Assembly: GCA_965228905.1 (NCBI GenBank)
Contig: CBDDII010000003.1
Span: 2,418,001 to 2,482,000 of the forward strand
Origin: CALKXV01 sp965228905
Lineage (GTDB): Bacteria; Pseudomonadota; Alphaproteobacteria; Rhodobacterales; Rhodobacteraceae
DNA length: 64,000 nt
Direction: 5' to 3'
Part shown: positions 1 through 8,683 of the stretch, piece after piece
Position numbering within the stretch: the first letter of the stretch is position 1
Layout of the letters: each line of letters begins with the position of its first letter
Position numbers and translations under genes: made by a program
The notes under the pieces: model-generated
Seen by the model: the letters and a program-made list of their open reading frames with translations, nothing else
Databases searched by the model: none
Told to the model about the DNA's origin: nothing

Positions 1-358
1 CCTCGAACTGCTGAGCAAGCGATGACGTCTCCACATCGTAAAACTCGCCAATCACCGAACAGTCGAAAACCTGCCGCTCACCGATCACATGGAACTCAAC
101 TTCTTCATAGCTGTTGGCTTCGCGTCGATAGACTGACACGACGTTTCCATCAGGGCTTATCGACACCGCTCTTTCTCCAAAAGGGCCGGGGCGGTCTATG
201 CTGGCCAAATATCCGTTTGGGTCCGAAAGAGCATTTTCACAAACAAGTTTGAAACGATCCCAAACCTCGCTTGCTGAAAGTGTCTTTGACTGTTGGGCTT
301 CAATCGGCATGGCCAAACCCAAAACCATGATCACGGCAACACACACAGGATTCAGCAA
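1..358 (-). CDS. Secreted hypothetical protein, 3' end cut by window edge
   Basis: An open frame runs from a TTG at 358 to the window edge without a stop (119 codons visible). A GAGGGA Shine-Dalgarno lies 6-8 bases upstream of the TTG. The N-terminus reads as a Sec signal peptide: hydrophobic stretch LNPVCVAVIMVLGLAMP, then IEA before Q. The mature part is polar, with cysteines near residues 40 and 92. An ATG at 328 is an alternative start but would cut off half of the signal peptide. No family was recognised. The lower GC and A/T-rich codon choice differ from the genes to the right, so recent acquisition is possible. The reading frame is convincing; the function is unknown. Confidence 0.6.
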   Translation of the reverse strand, partial: MLNPVCVAVIMVLGLAMPIEAQQSKTLSASEVWDRFKLVCENALSDPNGYLASIDRPGPFGERAVSISPDGNVVSVYRREANSYEEVEFHVIGERQVFDCSVIGEFYDVETSSLAQQFE

Positions 359-638
359 TGTCAGTCCCTCATTGAACACTATCTTGGAAAGTTCAGTGTC
401 GCGTATATCGCGCGTGAAGTACGCTGTCTAACAGACCCGCGTCCGATGGCGAAGGCGGCAGGCGTTGTCTCTCTACCTCCGTCGATCTCACGTATGGAAC
501 TTGTTCTGCCCGATCGCCTCCAGAAGTCCTGATCGGTGATCTTCACACATGCAAGAAAACAGCGCAGGGCAATTGATTGACGGCCGTTAATCTTGGTAAC
601 CGCCCGCTGCTTTGGCGAAATCCATCGGTTTGACGCAC
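359..638. other. Non-coding stretch, no gene seen
   Basis: Together with the repeat that follows, this separates the secreted protein from aglK. The short frames here overlap each other and have no ribosome-binding sites. The only structure noted is a near-perfect palindrome at 575-592 (arms GATT-ACGG and CCGT-AATC, with one mismatched pair), which could be a protein-binding site. GC content is lower than in the rest of the window. Confidence 0.5.
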
Positions 639-693
639 CGACGAAATACCGACGCAATACCGACGTAATACCGACGTAATACCGACGTAATAC
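639..693. repeat. Tandem 11-bp direct repeat, five units
   Basis: Five consecutive 11-base units: CGACGAAATAC, CGACGCAATAC, then CGACGTAATAC three times. A broken unit follows from 694 (CGACGCTGCG) and a partial one precedes it (GACGCAC at 632-638). The period is about one helical turn, so the units would face the same side of the DNA. It lies about 100 bases beyond the aglK stop and about 280 bases upstream of the secreted-protein gene. It could be clustered binding sites or a simple variable tandem repeat. Confidence 0.85.
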
Positions 694-789
694 CGACGCT
701 GCGTTTTCGGCCCGAAAGCCTGTTTTTCCTCGCGTTCATGATTTTCGCGCCGGATCCGCAACGGGCAGCGCACGCAGCTTTGCAAAGGA

Positions 790-1911
790 TTAATGCGCCC
801 GCGTCGCGATGTGCTTGATCGGCCTTCCGCGATACAACAGCGATTGCGTCTCCATGAAGACATGCACCTTCGAGGGATCCGCCCCAAGCCGCACGGTCTG
901 ACCGCGCAACTCCTTGTGAATCCCCTGCAATTTCCCGATCACCGGGTCAGCGTCTCCGACCGGTTCAAAGTAAAGCAGCGTCACCTCGCCAAGCGCCTCA
1001 GTGATGCTGACTTTCCCTTCAAAAACATAAGGTTCGGACGCAGGCACCATATCCTCCGGCCGCACACCCACGTTCACCTTCGCGCCCATATCCTCGGGCG
1101 TCGAGGGGTAATGCGACACCGCCGTTCCGCCCCCGTCCAGGTCCACCGTCGTCTGTTCCCCCGTCCCGCTGATCGTGCCGGGCAAAAGGTTCATCGCGGG
1201 CGATCCGATGAATTGCGCAACGAACTCGTTTTCCGGTTTTTCGTACAATTCCAAGGGGCTACCCACCTGGGCAATCCCGCCCCCGGCCAGAACCACGATC
1301 CGGCTGGCCAGCGTCATCGCTTCCACCTGGTCGTGGGTGACATAGATCATCGTGCTTTCCGGCATCTGTTCCTTCAACTGCGCAATCTCGATCCGCGTCG
1401 CCACCCGCAAGGCGGCATCGAGGTTGGAAAGCGGTTCGTCGAACAGGTAGACCTTCGGATCGCGCACGATCGACCGGCCAATCGCCACCCTCTGCCGTTG
1501 ACCGCCGGACAGTTCTTTTGGTAAGCGATCCAACAGGTTATGAAGCTGGAGCGTCTTGGCCGCCTTCTCCACCCGCTCCTCAATCTCGGAGGGAGACTTC
1601 TTGGCGATCTTCAGGGCGAACTGCATGTTCTCGCGCACCGTCATATGCGGATAAAGCGCATAAGACTGGAACACCATCGCGATCCCACGCTCTGATGGCG
1701 GCACATCGTTCACCACCATCCCGTCGATCTCCAGCGTCCCGCCGGTGATCTTTTCCAGCCCCGCAATCATCCGAAGGAGCGTGGACTTGCCGCACCCGGA
1801 AGGGCCAACAAAAACAATCAGTTCGCCGGTTTCGATGTCCAGATCAATGTGCTTCAGCACATCCACCTTGCCATAGGATTTCGCAACATCCGTCAGCTTC
1901 AGATTGGCCAT
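790..1911 (-). CDS. aglK: Alpha-glucoside ABC transporter ATP-binding protein AglK
   Basis: MalK/UgpC-type ATPase of 373 residues that powers sugar import through AglF-AglG at the inner membrane. Visible motifs are Walker A GPSGCGKS (36-43), signature LSGGQRQR (134-141) and Walker B YLFDEP (155-160) with the D-loop SNLD. A C-terminal TOBE-like regulatory region follows, including the family's GVRPED. It is the last gene of aglEFGAK, 26 bases after aglA. The gene order matches the Sinorhizobium agl operon, which supports the alpha-glucoside assignment over a generic MalK. The substrate range (sucrose, trehalose, maltose) cannot be read from the sequence. Confidence 0.92.
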   Translation of the reverse strand: MANLKLTDVAKSYGKVDVLKHIDLDIETGELIVFVGPSGCGKSTLLRMIAGLEKITGGTLEIDGMVVNDVPPSERGIAMVFQSYALYPHMTVRENMQFALKIAKKSPSEIEERVEKAAKTLQLHNLLDRLPKELSGGQRQRVAIGRSIVRDPKVYLFDEPLSNLDAALRVATRIEIAQLKEQMPESTMIYVTHDQVEAMTLASRIVVLAGGGIAQVGSPLELYEKPENEFVAQFIGSPAMNLLPGTISGTGEQTTVDLDGGGTAVSHYPSTPEDMGAKVNVGVRPEDMVPASEPYVFEGKVSITEALGEVTLLYFEPVGDADPVIGKLQGIHKELRGQTVRLGADPSKVHVFMETQSLLYRGRPIKHIATRAH

Positions 1912-1937
1912 CCTGTCCTCTCCCCTCCGTTATGCCG

Positions 1938-3596
1938 TCAACCTTCGATCGCGTAGAGAACCGACCAACCCGGGCGCACGCCCTCGTTGCCCTGTATCTC
2001 CACGTCGAACGGTGATTCAGCGTCCAGCACCCAATTTCCTTTTGGCAATCCAACCGTTTGCGCCTCCCCGCTCAGGTTGAAATCGCACAGCATCCGCTGC
2101 CCCTGATAGCTCCGGATCAGGCAAAGCCGGTCCTCGCTCGCCGCAACGATATCCATCTCGCCCTTGACCAGGGCAGGCCGGTCGCGACGATATCCGATCA
2201 TCCGGCGATAGAAGTGCAACATGCTTTCCGGGTCTTTCTCCTGAGCCTCGACCGCCCGCGACGTATGCTCGATCCCCACGGGCAACCAGGGCTTGCCATC
2301 GCTGAACCCGCCGTTCTCACGCTCTGGCGACCAGACCATCGGCGTCCGGCACCCGTCACGCCCCTTGAAGGTCGGCCAGAACCGGATGCCATAGGGATCT
2401 TGCAGATCCTCGAAGGACACATAGGCCTCCTCCAACGCCAGTTCCTCGCCCTGATAAAGACAGACCGACCCCTGCATTGACAGCAAAAGCGCCAGATAGA
2501 CCCGGTGCGCCTCTTCCGACAGCGACCAACGCGACGTATGGCGTTCGACGTCGTGGTTGGAATAGGCCCAGCAGGCCCAGCTATCCGGCGCAAGCCTTTG
2601 AAACCGATCAAGGATTTCCGAAACCCGCGTGCCGGTCGGATAGGGCTGCGACAGAAAGTCGAAACCATAGCACATATGCAGACGTTTCTTGCCTTCCGTA
2701 TACTCCGCCTGGATTTCCAACCCTTTCTGGTCGTCACCCACCTCACCGACCGAGGTGATGTCCTGGAACGCGTCCATCACCCCCCTGAGCTTGGCAAGGA
2801 AATCCAGGTTCTCGGGCCGCGACTTGTCATAGACGTGATTCTGAAAGGTGTAAGGATTGACCGAAGGCGCGATTGCGCTGTTCTTTTCCTCGTTCGACAG
2901 GGCCGGATTGTCGCGCAACTCCTTGTCATGGACATAGAAATTCACGGTATCCAGACGGAACCCGTCCACCCCCCGCTCCAGCCAGAACCGCGCGACATCC
3001 AACAAGGCCGCCTGCACATCCATGTTGTGAAAGTTCAGGTCAGGCTGTTCGCGCAGGAAATTGTGCAGGTAATACTGCATCCGCGCCCCGTCCCACTCCC
3101 AGGCCGAGCCGCCAAAGATCGAAAGCCAGTTGTTGGGCGGCGTCCCGTCAGGCTTGGCATCGGCCCAGACGTACCAGTCGGCCTTCGCATTCTCACGCCC
3201 GTGACGGCTTTCCTTGAACCATGGATGCTGGTCCGAGGTATGGGACAACACAAGGTCGATCATCACCCGCAGACCCAGGGCATGGGCCCGGTGGATCAGC
3301 GCATCGAAATCGTCCAGCGTGCCGAACATCGGATCGACGTCGTTGTAATTCGACACGTCATAGCCATAGTCCAGCATTGGCGAGGTGAAGAAGGGCGAAA
3401 TCCAGATCGCATCCACCCCAAGGGACGCAACATGCGGCAGACGGTTGATAATGCCGGGCAAATCCCCGATCCCGTCGGCATTGGTGTCCTGATAACTGCG
3501 CGGATAAATCTGATAGATCACCGCCCCCCGCCACCAATCGGGGTCAGAGGCAAGAATGCTGGTATTCTCAGCCGGCATGGTTTCGGCAAAACTCAT
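1938..3596 (-). CDS. aglA: Alpha-glucosidase AglA (GH13)
   Basis: Cytoplasmic family-13 glycoside hydrolase of 552 residues that hydrolyses imported alpha-glucosides to glucose. The (beta/alpha)8 motifs are present: DLVLSHTS near 114-121, the nucleophile segment DGFRLDTVNF (Asp216), the acid/base segment TSVGEVGDDQ and the transition-state segment SNHDVERH. The start chosen is the ATG at 3596, with AGGA 9 bases upstream and 10 bases after the aglG stop; the same frame extends further upstream but would overlap aglG. It lies between the permease genes and aglK, as in known agl operons. Oligo-1,6-glucosidase or trehalose-cleaving activity is possible. Confidence 0.93.
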   Translation of the reverse strand: MSFAETMPAENTSILASDPDWWRGAVIYQIYPRSYQDTNADGIGDLPGIINRLPHVASLGVDAIWISPFFTSPMLDYGYDVSNYNDVDPMFGTLDDFDALIHRAHALGLRVMIDLVLSHTSDQHPWFKESRHGRENAKADWYVWADAKPDGTPPNNWLSIFGGSAWEWDGARMQYYLHNFLREQPDLNFHNMDVQAALLDVARFWLERGVDGFRLDTVNFYVHDKELRDNPALSNEEKNSAIAPSVNPYTFQNHVYDKSRPENLDFLAKLRGVMDAFQDITSVGEVGDDQKGLEIQAEYTEGKKRLHMCYGFDFLSQPYPTGTRVSEILDRFQRLAPDSWACWAYSNHDVERHTSRWSLSEEAHRVYLALLLSMQGSVCLYQGEELALEEAYVSFEDLQDPYGIRFWPTFKGRDGCRTPMVWSPERENGGFSDGKPWLPVGIEHTSRAVEAQEKDPESMLHFYRRMIGYRRDRPALVKGEMDIVAASEDRLCLIRSYQGQRMLCDFNLSGEAQTVGLPKGNWVLDAESPFDVEIQGNEGVRPGWSVLYAIEG

Positions 3597-3606
3597 ATGG
3601 GTTGTC

Positions 3607-4755
3607 CTATTTGACCGAGCCGGCCAGAAGGCCGCGCACGAGATAGCGTTGCATGGCGAAAAAGACGACCAAAGGCACCGCGATGGACACGAAGGCGGCG
3701 GTGGCAAGGATCTCCCAATTGCCGCCAAAGGTGCCCAGCATCTCGGTGATCTGGTTCGTCATGACTGTGGTTTGTCCGGTTGCATCGATCAGAAAGACCT
3801 TGGCGACCAGAAGATCGTTCCAGGTCCACAGGAACTGGAAAATCGCAAAGGACGCAAGGGCCGGAAACGACAGGGGCAGGATGATCTTTGTGAAGATCTG
3901 GAAGTCCGAGGCGCCGTCGACCTTGGCATTCTCGATGATGTCACGCGGCAGGCCCACCATGTAGTTCCGCAAGAGGTAGACCGCGAGTGGTAAGCCAAAC
4001 CCGGTATGGGCCAGCCAGACGCCAAGATAGCCTTTGCCGATCCCGATGCCGAGGTGGAGCTTCAGCAAGGGAATAAGCGCCAGTTGCAGCGGCACGACCA
4101 GAAGGCCGACGACGCAGGCGATCAGCAAGGCGCGCCCCGGAAAATCCATCCAGGCCAAGGCGTAAGCGGCAAAGGCGGCAATGACGATCGGGATGATCGT
4201 GGCCGGGATGGTAACCGTAAGCGTGTTGAAGAACGCCTTGGTCATGCCTTCGTTGTTCGTCGGGTCCAGCAGCATGTCGTCATAGTTCGCCAGCGTGAAC
4301 TCCGGCGGGCTGGTGATCGTGGCAAAGACGCGCTGGCCCCGGCCCGAAATCTGGTCGTCATTGCCGCGCCATTCGTAATCGCCGTTCTCGGCAACAGTGA
4401 AACTTTCGCCATCGCCAAGGTCGGCCACTTCGCCCGCCGCGTAAGCGTCAATCGCGCGGGACGACGTACCCCAGACGCTGACCGTGCTTTCGCCGCCTTC
4501 AAAGAGGTTGCCAGCGACCACGAACTGATCTCCGTCAGCCGTGCGGTTTTCATCCGGATCAGCCGCACGGACCACCACGTTTTGCTCGGCTGGAAACATC
4601 GACTTCCACCAGCCGGAGGATGAAATCTGATCCGCCGTGCGGAAGGACGACACCAACAGCCCGATGGTCGGGAACAACCACAGAAGGACCAGAGCGAGAA
4701 CGGAAAGATGAACCGCCCATGTAAGCGAGGATTTGGAGCCAGCGATGTTATCCAT
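3607..4755 (-). CDS. aglG: Alpha-glucoside ABC transporter permease AglG
   Basis: Inner-membrane permease of 382 residues (binding-protein-dependent family, MalG-like). One N-terminal membrane helix (about 13-37) is followed by a ~100-residue periplasmic segment and a five-helix core. The EAA loop that docks on AglK is visible as ENAKVDGASDFQIFTKIILP. The long periplasmic insert after the first helix is larger than in MalG and typical of AglG proteins. Its start codon overlaps the aglF stop (TAATG), which suggests translational coupling. Confidence 0.92.
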   Translation of the reverse strand: MDNIAGSKSSLTWAVHLSVLALVLLWLFPTIGLLVSSFRTADQISSSGWWKSMFPAEQNVVVRAADPDENRTADGDQFVVAGNLFEGGESTVSVWGTSSRAIDAYAAGEVADLGDGESFTVAENGDYEWRGNDDQISGRGQRVFATITSPPEFTLANYDDMLLDPTNNEGMTKAFFNTLTVTIPATIIPIVIAAFAAYALAWMDFPGRALLIACVVGLLVVPLQLALIPLLKLHLGIGIGKGYLGVWLAHTGFGLPLAVYLLRNYMVGLPRDIIENAKVDGASDFQIFTKIILPLSFPALASFAIFQFLWTWNDLLVAKVFLIDATGQTTVMTNQITEMLGTFGGNWEILATAAFVSIAVPLVVFFAMQRYLVRGLLAGSVK

Positions 4756-5975
4756 TACCGCATCTCCTTTCTGGCGTTGTAGACGTTCCAGACCAGGATC
4801 GGCGAGACCAGAAGCATGATGACGATGGCACTGGCAGAACCGACGCCCCAGTCATTTGCGCGAAACAGCTTGTCGAACATGTAGTTTGCCAGCACCTGCG
4901 TCTGCCATTGCCCGTTGGTCATGGCGAAGACGATGTCAAAGACCTTGAGCACGACCAGCGTGATCGTCGTCCAGACCACCACGATGGTCGGCATGATCTG
5001 CGGCACCTTGATCTTGAAAAAGACCTGCAAGGGGTTCGCGCCATCGACGATGGCGGCTTCGACGGTTTCTTCCGGGATGCCCCTTAGGGCCGCTGATAGG
5101 ATCACCATGGCAAATCCGGTCTGAATCCAGATCAACACCACCATCAGGAAAAAGTTGTTGTAAAACGGCAAGGTCAGCCAGGTTTGCGGCTCGCCGTAAG
5201 GCAGTTCGGTCGTGAAGATCCCGAAGATCGAGCGCAGCGACAGGAACACCATCCAGGCCGCGAAAACAGCGACCGCAATGCGGACGATCCACATCAGCGG
5301 CGATCCTTCGCGCCCGGCCCGCAGAACCAGATAGCCGACATAGGCCGTGATCCCGGCGAAAGCGAGAAGGATGAGAAACGGCAGGAGCTTCAGAAAGATG
5401 AACGACCCTGCCCCGCCTTCGAACTGAAGCCAGACGGCGTTCAGCACGCCGATCTGTTCCTTGTCCTCGGGGCGCGTGTCGTAGATCAGCTTGAAGATCA
5501 CCGAGGCACCGACAAAAGAAATCGCCATCGGCATGAAGATCAGAGATTTCGCGATATTGCCCCAGGAAATCCGGTCGGTCAGTTGTGCGGCGAGAAGGCC
5601 GAAGGCGGTCGAGGCGGCGGGCACCACGATCAGCCAGAGCATGTTGTTCCTCATCGCCTCCCAGAACTTCGCTTCGCCCATCATCTGCTGGTAATTGGCC
5701 AGACCGACAAAGGCGCCGCCCTGAGAGCGGTCGGTCAGGGAAAGCCGCAAGGTTTCAACCACCGGATAGCCGAGGTAAAGCCCGAGGGCGAGGATGGCAG
5801 GTGCGAGAAACAGCCAGGGGCGGATCTGGTTGGCACGGTTTATGTTTCGCCCGGCATTGGGGCCGGTCGCCGGGAACAGCACCTTGTCCAGAAAGAGGTT
5901 CGAGAAGTAAAAATAGCCCAGGCATCCACCGACACCGATCACCACGGTGAAAAGGCCAAGAAGTGCGGCATCCAT
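4755..5975 (-). CDS. aglF: Alpha-glucoside ABC transporter permease AglF
   Basis: Inner-membrane permease of 406 residues (MalF-like partner of AglG). Hydrophobic segments occur at the N-terminus (about 5-25) and after residue 50, then between 110 and 400. The EAA loop reads EAAIVDGANPLQVFFKIKVP. It follows aglE after a 129-base gap that contains two inverted repeats, so its expression is probably tuned relative to the binding protein. The identification is firm from motif and operon position. Confidence 0.92.
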   Translation of the reverse strand: MDAALLGLFTVVIGVGGCLGYFYFSNLFLDKVLFPATGPNAGRNINRANQIRPWLFLAPAILALGLYLGYPVVETLRLSLTDRSQGGAFVGLANYQQMMGEAKFWEAMRNNMLWLIVVPAASTAFGLLAAQLTDRISWGNIAKSLIFMPMAISFVGASVIFKLIYDTRPEDKEQIGVLNAVWLQFEGGAGSFIFLKLLPFLILLAFAGITAYVGYLVLRAGREGSPLMWIVRIAVAVFAAWMVFLSLRSIFGIFTTELPYGEPQTWLTLPFYNNFFLMVVLIWIQTGFAMVILSAALRGIPEETVEAAIVDGANPLQVFFKIKVPQIMPTIVVVWTTITLVVLKVFDIVFAMTNGQWQTQVLANYMFDKLFRANDWGVGSASAIVIMLLVSPILVWNVYNARKEMR

Positions 5976-6001
5976 GGATTGTCCCTCCCCGAAAAATCCA
6001 A

Positions 6002-6017
6002 GTTTCGCATGCGAAAC
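6002..6017. repeat. 16-bp perfect palindrome between aglE and aglF
   Basis: GTTTCGCATGCGAAAC is its own reverse complement. It lies 27-42 bases upstream of the aglF start. It could be a weak RNA hairpin (6-bp stem, CATG loop) or an operator half-turn site; it does not resemble the AglR-type operators at 7433 and 7545. Confidence 0.55.
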
Positions 6018-6068
6018 CAGTTACTTGGCGCGAACGCACCGGTAACAAATCGTTAAGGAAACGCGGAT

Positions 6069-6095
6069 GGCGGGGCAGCGGTTAGACCGCCCCGC
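6069..6095 (-). terminator. Intercistronic hairpin after aglE
   Basis: Outer arms GGCGGG and CCCGCC enclose a GCA bulge and an inner stem GCGGT-TAG-ACCGC, starting 10 bases after the aglE stop. No strong U-run follows, so partial termination or protection of the aglE mRNA 3' end is more likely than full termination. This would favour the binding protein over the permeases, as is known for malE-malF. Confidence 0.65.
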
Positions 6096-6104
6096 CGTGT
6101 TAGC

Positions 6105-7373
6105 TTACTTCGCAGCGTCCCAGGACGACTGGATCTCGGCCGCGACATCGCCTGCGGATTTCCCGCCGGTATAGTCGACCATACCTGTCCAGAACGATCC
6201 CTGCCCCACGGCACCGGGCATCAGGTCGGAAGCGTCAAACCGGAAGGTCGTCGCGCCCAGAAGGATCTCGTTCATCTTGGCCAGCGTCGGATCCGAGAAT
6301 TTGGAGGCATCCACGCCCTTGTGCGGCGTCAGAAAGCCCTTGAGACCCATCCAGATTTCATGGGCGACAGGCTCTTGAAGATAGGCGATCAGGTCGTGGG
6401 CAGCCTGGTTTTCATTGGTGATGGCCCAAAGGGTGCCTGCGCCAAGGACGGGGTTGCCGAGATCCTTGTCACCATAGGACGGGAAGTAGAAGAAGTCCGC
6501 ATCCTCCCCCACGACCGTGCCTTCCGGGAAGAAGGCGGGAATGAACGAGGCCTGACGGTGCATGTAGCACTGCGGCGGGCTGTCGAACATGCCCTTGGGG
6601 CTGTCACGGAAATCGGTGGAGGCCACTGCAGCACTCCCACCGGCGACATAGTCGTCGTTCAGGGCAAATGCGCCGAATTCGTCGATGGCGGCGAGAACCC
6701 GATCATCGGTGAAGGGAATCTCGTTGGATACCCATGCGTCGTAGACGTCTGTCGGCTGCGTGCGCAGCATCAGGTCTTCAACCCAGTCGGTGGCCGGCCA
6801 GCCGGTCGCACCACCAGACCCCAGACCGATGCACCAGGGCGTTTCGCCGTCGGCGACGATCTGATCGGTCAGCGCCTTCAGCTCTTCCATGGTTTCGGGC
6901 ACTTCGTAACCCGCGTCTTCAAAGTTCTCCGGCAGGTACCAGACCAGCGACTTCACATCGACTTTGTAGAAAAAGCCGTAAAGCTGGTCGTTGCCGCTTT
7001 CGTCAGCATAGGTGCCCAGATCCACCCAGGACTGTCCGGCGGCGTAATTGTCGCGAATCCAGTCGGCGGTGCCGTCCTTCAAAGGCGTAAGGAACCCGCG
7101 CGACGCCATGTCGGCGGCGAGCCCCGGCTGCGGGAAGACGGCGATGTTAGGGGCAGAACCGGCTTCGGCATCGACGAGAATTTGCTGCTCGAAGCTGTCC
7201 GAACCGACGTAGCGCACATCGTGACCGGACTTGGCGGCAAAGTCGGCAAGCACCTGCTCGACGTTTTCCTGGTCCGGGCCAAGCCACGGGCCAAAGACGG
7301 TCAATTGCTCGGCACTGGCGCTGGAGGCAACAAGTGCGACGGCAGCGACACCCGAGAAGAGTGTTTTTTTCAT
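6105..7373 (-). CDS. aglE: Alpha-glucoside-binding periplasmic protein AglE
   Basis: Extracellular solute-binding protein family 1, 422 residues. A Sec signal peptide is clear (MKKTLFSGVAAVALVASSASA, then EQ). The mature part begins LTVFGPWLGPDQENV and contains the aromatic- and glycine-rich strands usual in sugar-binding proteins. GGGAGG lies 7 bases before the ATG. It is the first gene of the operon and divergent from aglR. The operon context makes alpha-glucosides the likely ligand. Confidence 0.92.
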   Translation of the reverse strand: MKKTLFSGVAAVALVASSASAEQLTVFGPWLGPDQENVEQVLADFAAKSGHDVRYVGSDSFEQQILVDAEAGSAPNIAVFPQPGLAADMASRGFLTPLKDGTADWIRDNYAAGQSWVDLGTYADESGNDQLYGFFYKVDVKSLVWYLPENFEDAGYEVPETMEELKALTDQIVADGETPWCIGLGSGGATGWPATDWVEDLMLRTQPTDVYDAWVSNEIPFTDDRVLAAIDEFGAFALNDDYVAGGSAAVASTDFRDSPKGMFDSPPQCYMHRQASFIPAFFPEGTVVGEDADFFYFPSYGDKDLGNPVLGAGTLWAITNENQAAHDLIAYLQEPVAHEIWMGLKGFLTPHKGVDASKFSDPTLAKMNEILLGATTFRFDASDLMPGAVGQGSFWTGMVDYTGGKSAGDVAAEIQSSWDAAK

Positions 7374-7426
7374 GAGTTTCCTCCCTTGGAGAGGCGCTTG
7401 TGCACCTCACTTGCATCGAAACGGCG

Positions 7427-7455
7427 GATTTACCAAACCGCTTTGGATGCTGCAA
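7427..7455 (-). promoter_or_regulatory. Predicted aglE promoter with operator in the spacer
   Basis: On the minus strand a -35 TTGCAG (7450-7455) and a -10 TAAATC (7427-7432) are separated by 17 bases. The spacer is filled by the near-perfect palindrome CCAAACCGCTTTGG (7433-7446), which has a central CG like LacI-family operators. Binding there would block RNA polymerase. AglR, encoded divergently, is the obvious candidate repressor. Confidence 0.7.
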
Positions 7456-7506
7456 GGTCGCTCAAACCGGAGCAGAAGTCAACGGAGTTTTGTCAAAATC
7501 CCCACT

Positions 7507-7534
7507 TTGACAAAGCCCACGGCTTCCGTATTCT
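7507..7534 (+). promoter_or_regulatory. Predicted aglR promoter
   Basis: TTGACA (7507-7512) and TATTCT (7529-7534) are separated by 16 bases. The -35 forms one arm of an inverted repeat, TTTGTCAAA/TTTGACAAA. The start site would fall near 7541, just before the second operator. Confidence 0.6.
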
Positions 7535-7544
7535 AGCGTTCAAT

Positions 7545-7558
7545 CCAAACCGCTTTGA
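7545..7558. promoter_or_regulatory. Second AglR-type operator, in the aglR leader
   Basis: CCAAACCGCTTTGA repeats 13 of 14 bases of the operator in the aglE promoter, 112 bases away. It lies just downstream of the predicted aglR start site, so autorepression is likely and looping between the two sites is possible. Confidence 0.7.
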
Positions 7559-7572
7559 AGAACGCGCCGTCT

Positions 7573-8619
7573 ATGAACCTGAAGGAACTCTCGCAGCATC
7601 TGGGGCTATCACCCACAACCGTCAGCCGCGCGCTGAACGGCTATCCCGAGGTGAGCGAGCAGACCCGCAAGCGCGTGCGCGAGGCGGCCGAGCTTCAGGG
7701 CTATATCCCGAATTCGCGTGCCACCCGTTTGGCCACCGGACGCGCCATGACGATCGGGCATATCCTGCCCTTGTCGAACGAACATGAAATGGTGAACCCG
7801 GTGTTTTCCGATTTCATTGCCGGTGCTGGCGAGATCTATTCCGCCTCGGGCTATGACCTCGCCCTTTCAGTTGTGCGCGACGAGGATGAGGCCGAGACCT
7901 ATCAGCGCCTTGCGCGGCGCGGCACGGTGGACGGCGTGGTCCTGCACGGCCCCAAGGTGAAGGATCGCCGCATCGACCTTTTGCGTGACCTCGGAATGCC
8001 CTTCGTCGTGCACGGCCGTTCCAGCGAGGTGAGCGGAAGTTACGACTGGGTCGACGTCAACAACCGCCGGGCCTTTCGCCGGGCGACCGCTCTTTTGCTG
8101 GACCTTGGCCATCGCAACATCGCGCTGCTGAACGGGTTGACGTTCATGGATTTCGCCGCGCGGCGTTTGGCCGGTTTTCGAGATGCTCTGGAAGACCGAG
8201 GCGTAGCAGTGCCAGACGAGTTTATCGCCAGCGGTGAGATGACCGAGACTTATGGTTATGCCACAGCGCGACGTCTTCTTGAGCGCGAGGATGCGCCGAC
8301 CGCCTTTATCGTCTCCTCGATCATCCCCGCCATCGGCGTGCGCCGCGCGGTCCATGACCTGGGGCTGGAGATGGGCCGGGATGTTTCCGTCGTTGTCCAT
8401 GACGATGTGCTGTCCTATTTCCAGAACGAGGGCGACGTGCCGATCTTTACCGCCTGCCGGTCGTCGGTGCGCGAAGCGGGGCGGCAGTGCGCCAGCGTGC
8501 TTCTTCAGAAAATCGCCGGGGCGGATGTGGTGAAAGAGGTGCTTCTTGAGGCGGAACTGACCCTTGGGCATTCCACTGGCCCCGCCCCTGCCGTGCGTGC
8601 CTTTCTGGATCACGCCTGA
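7573..8619 (+). CDS. aglR: LacI-family transcriptional repressor AglR
   Basis: 348-residue LacI/GalR regulator. The N-terminal helix-turn-helix and hinge read MNLKELSQHLGLSPTTVSRALNG followed by GYPEVSEQTRKRV; a periplasmic-binding-protein-like effector domain follows (from about residue 60). The ATG at 7573 places the HTH at the usual position; the frame continues upstream to a TTG at 7555, but that lies inside the operator. It is divergent from aglE and followed 65 bases later by glk. It probably represses agl until an alpha-glucoside or derivative is present. Confidence 0.88.
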   Translation: MNLKELSQHLGLSPTTVSRALNGYPEVSEQTRKRVREAAELQGYIPNSRATRLATGRAMTIGHILPLSNEHEMVNPVFSDFIAGAGEIYSASGYDLALSVVRDEDEAETYQRLARRGTVDGVVLHGPKVKDRRIDLLRDLGMPFVVHGRSSEVSGSYDWVDVNNRRAFRRATALLLDLGHRNIALLNGLTFMDFAARRLAGFRDALEDRGVAVPDEFIASGEMTETYGYATARRLLEREDAPTAFIVSSIIPAIGVRRAVHDLGLEMGRDVSVVVHDDVLSYFQNEGDVPIFTACRSSVREAGRQCASVLLQKIAGADVVKEVLLEAELTLGHSTGPAPAVRAFLDHA

Positions 8620-8683
8620 GCGCGCCGCTTGCGCATGCGATATGCTTCGATGTACTGCCAAGCCGTGATCTGAGGGGCCTGCC

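Noticed and set aside
639..693. CRISPR array
   Set aside because: Repeat units are only 11 bases with no spacers, and no cas genes are present.
543..887. Open frames on the minus strand through the 11-bp repeats
   Set aside because: Translation is repeat-driven (YYVGITSV-like), overlaps aglK in another frame and has no ribosome site.
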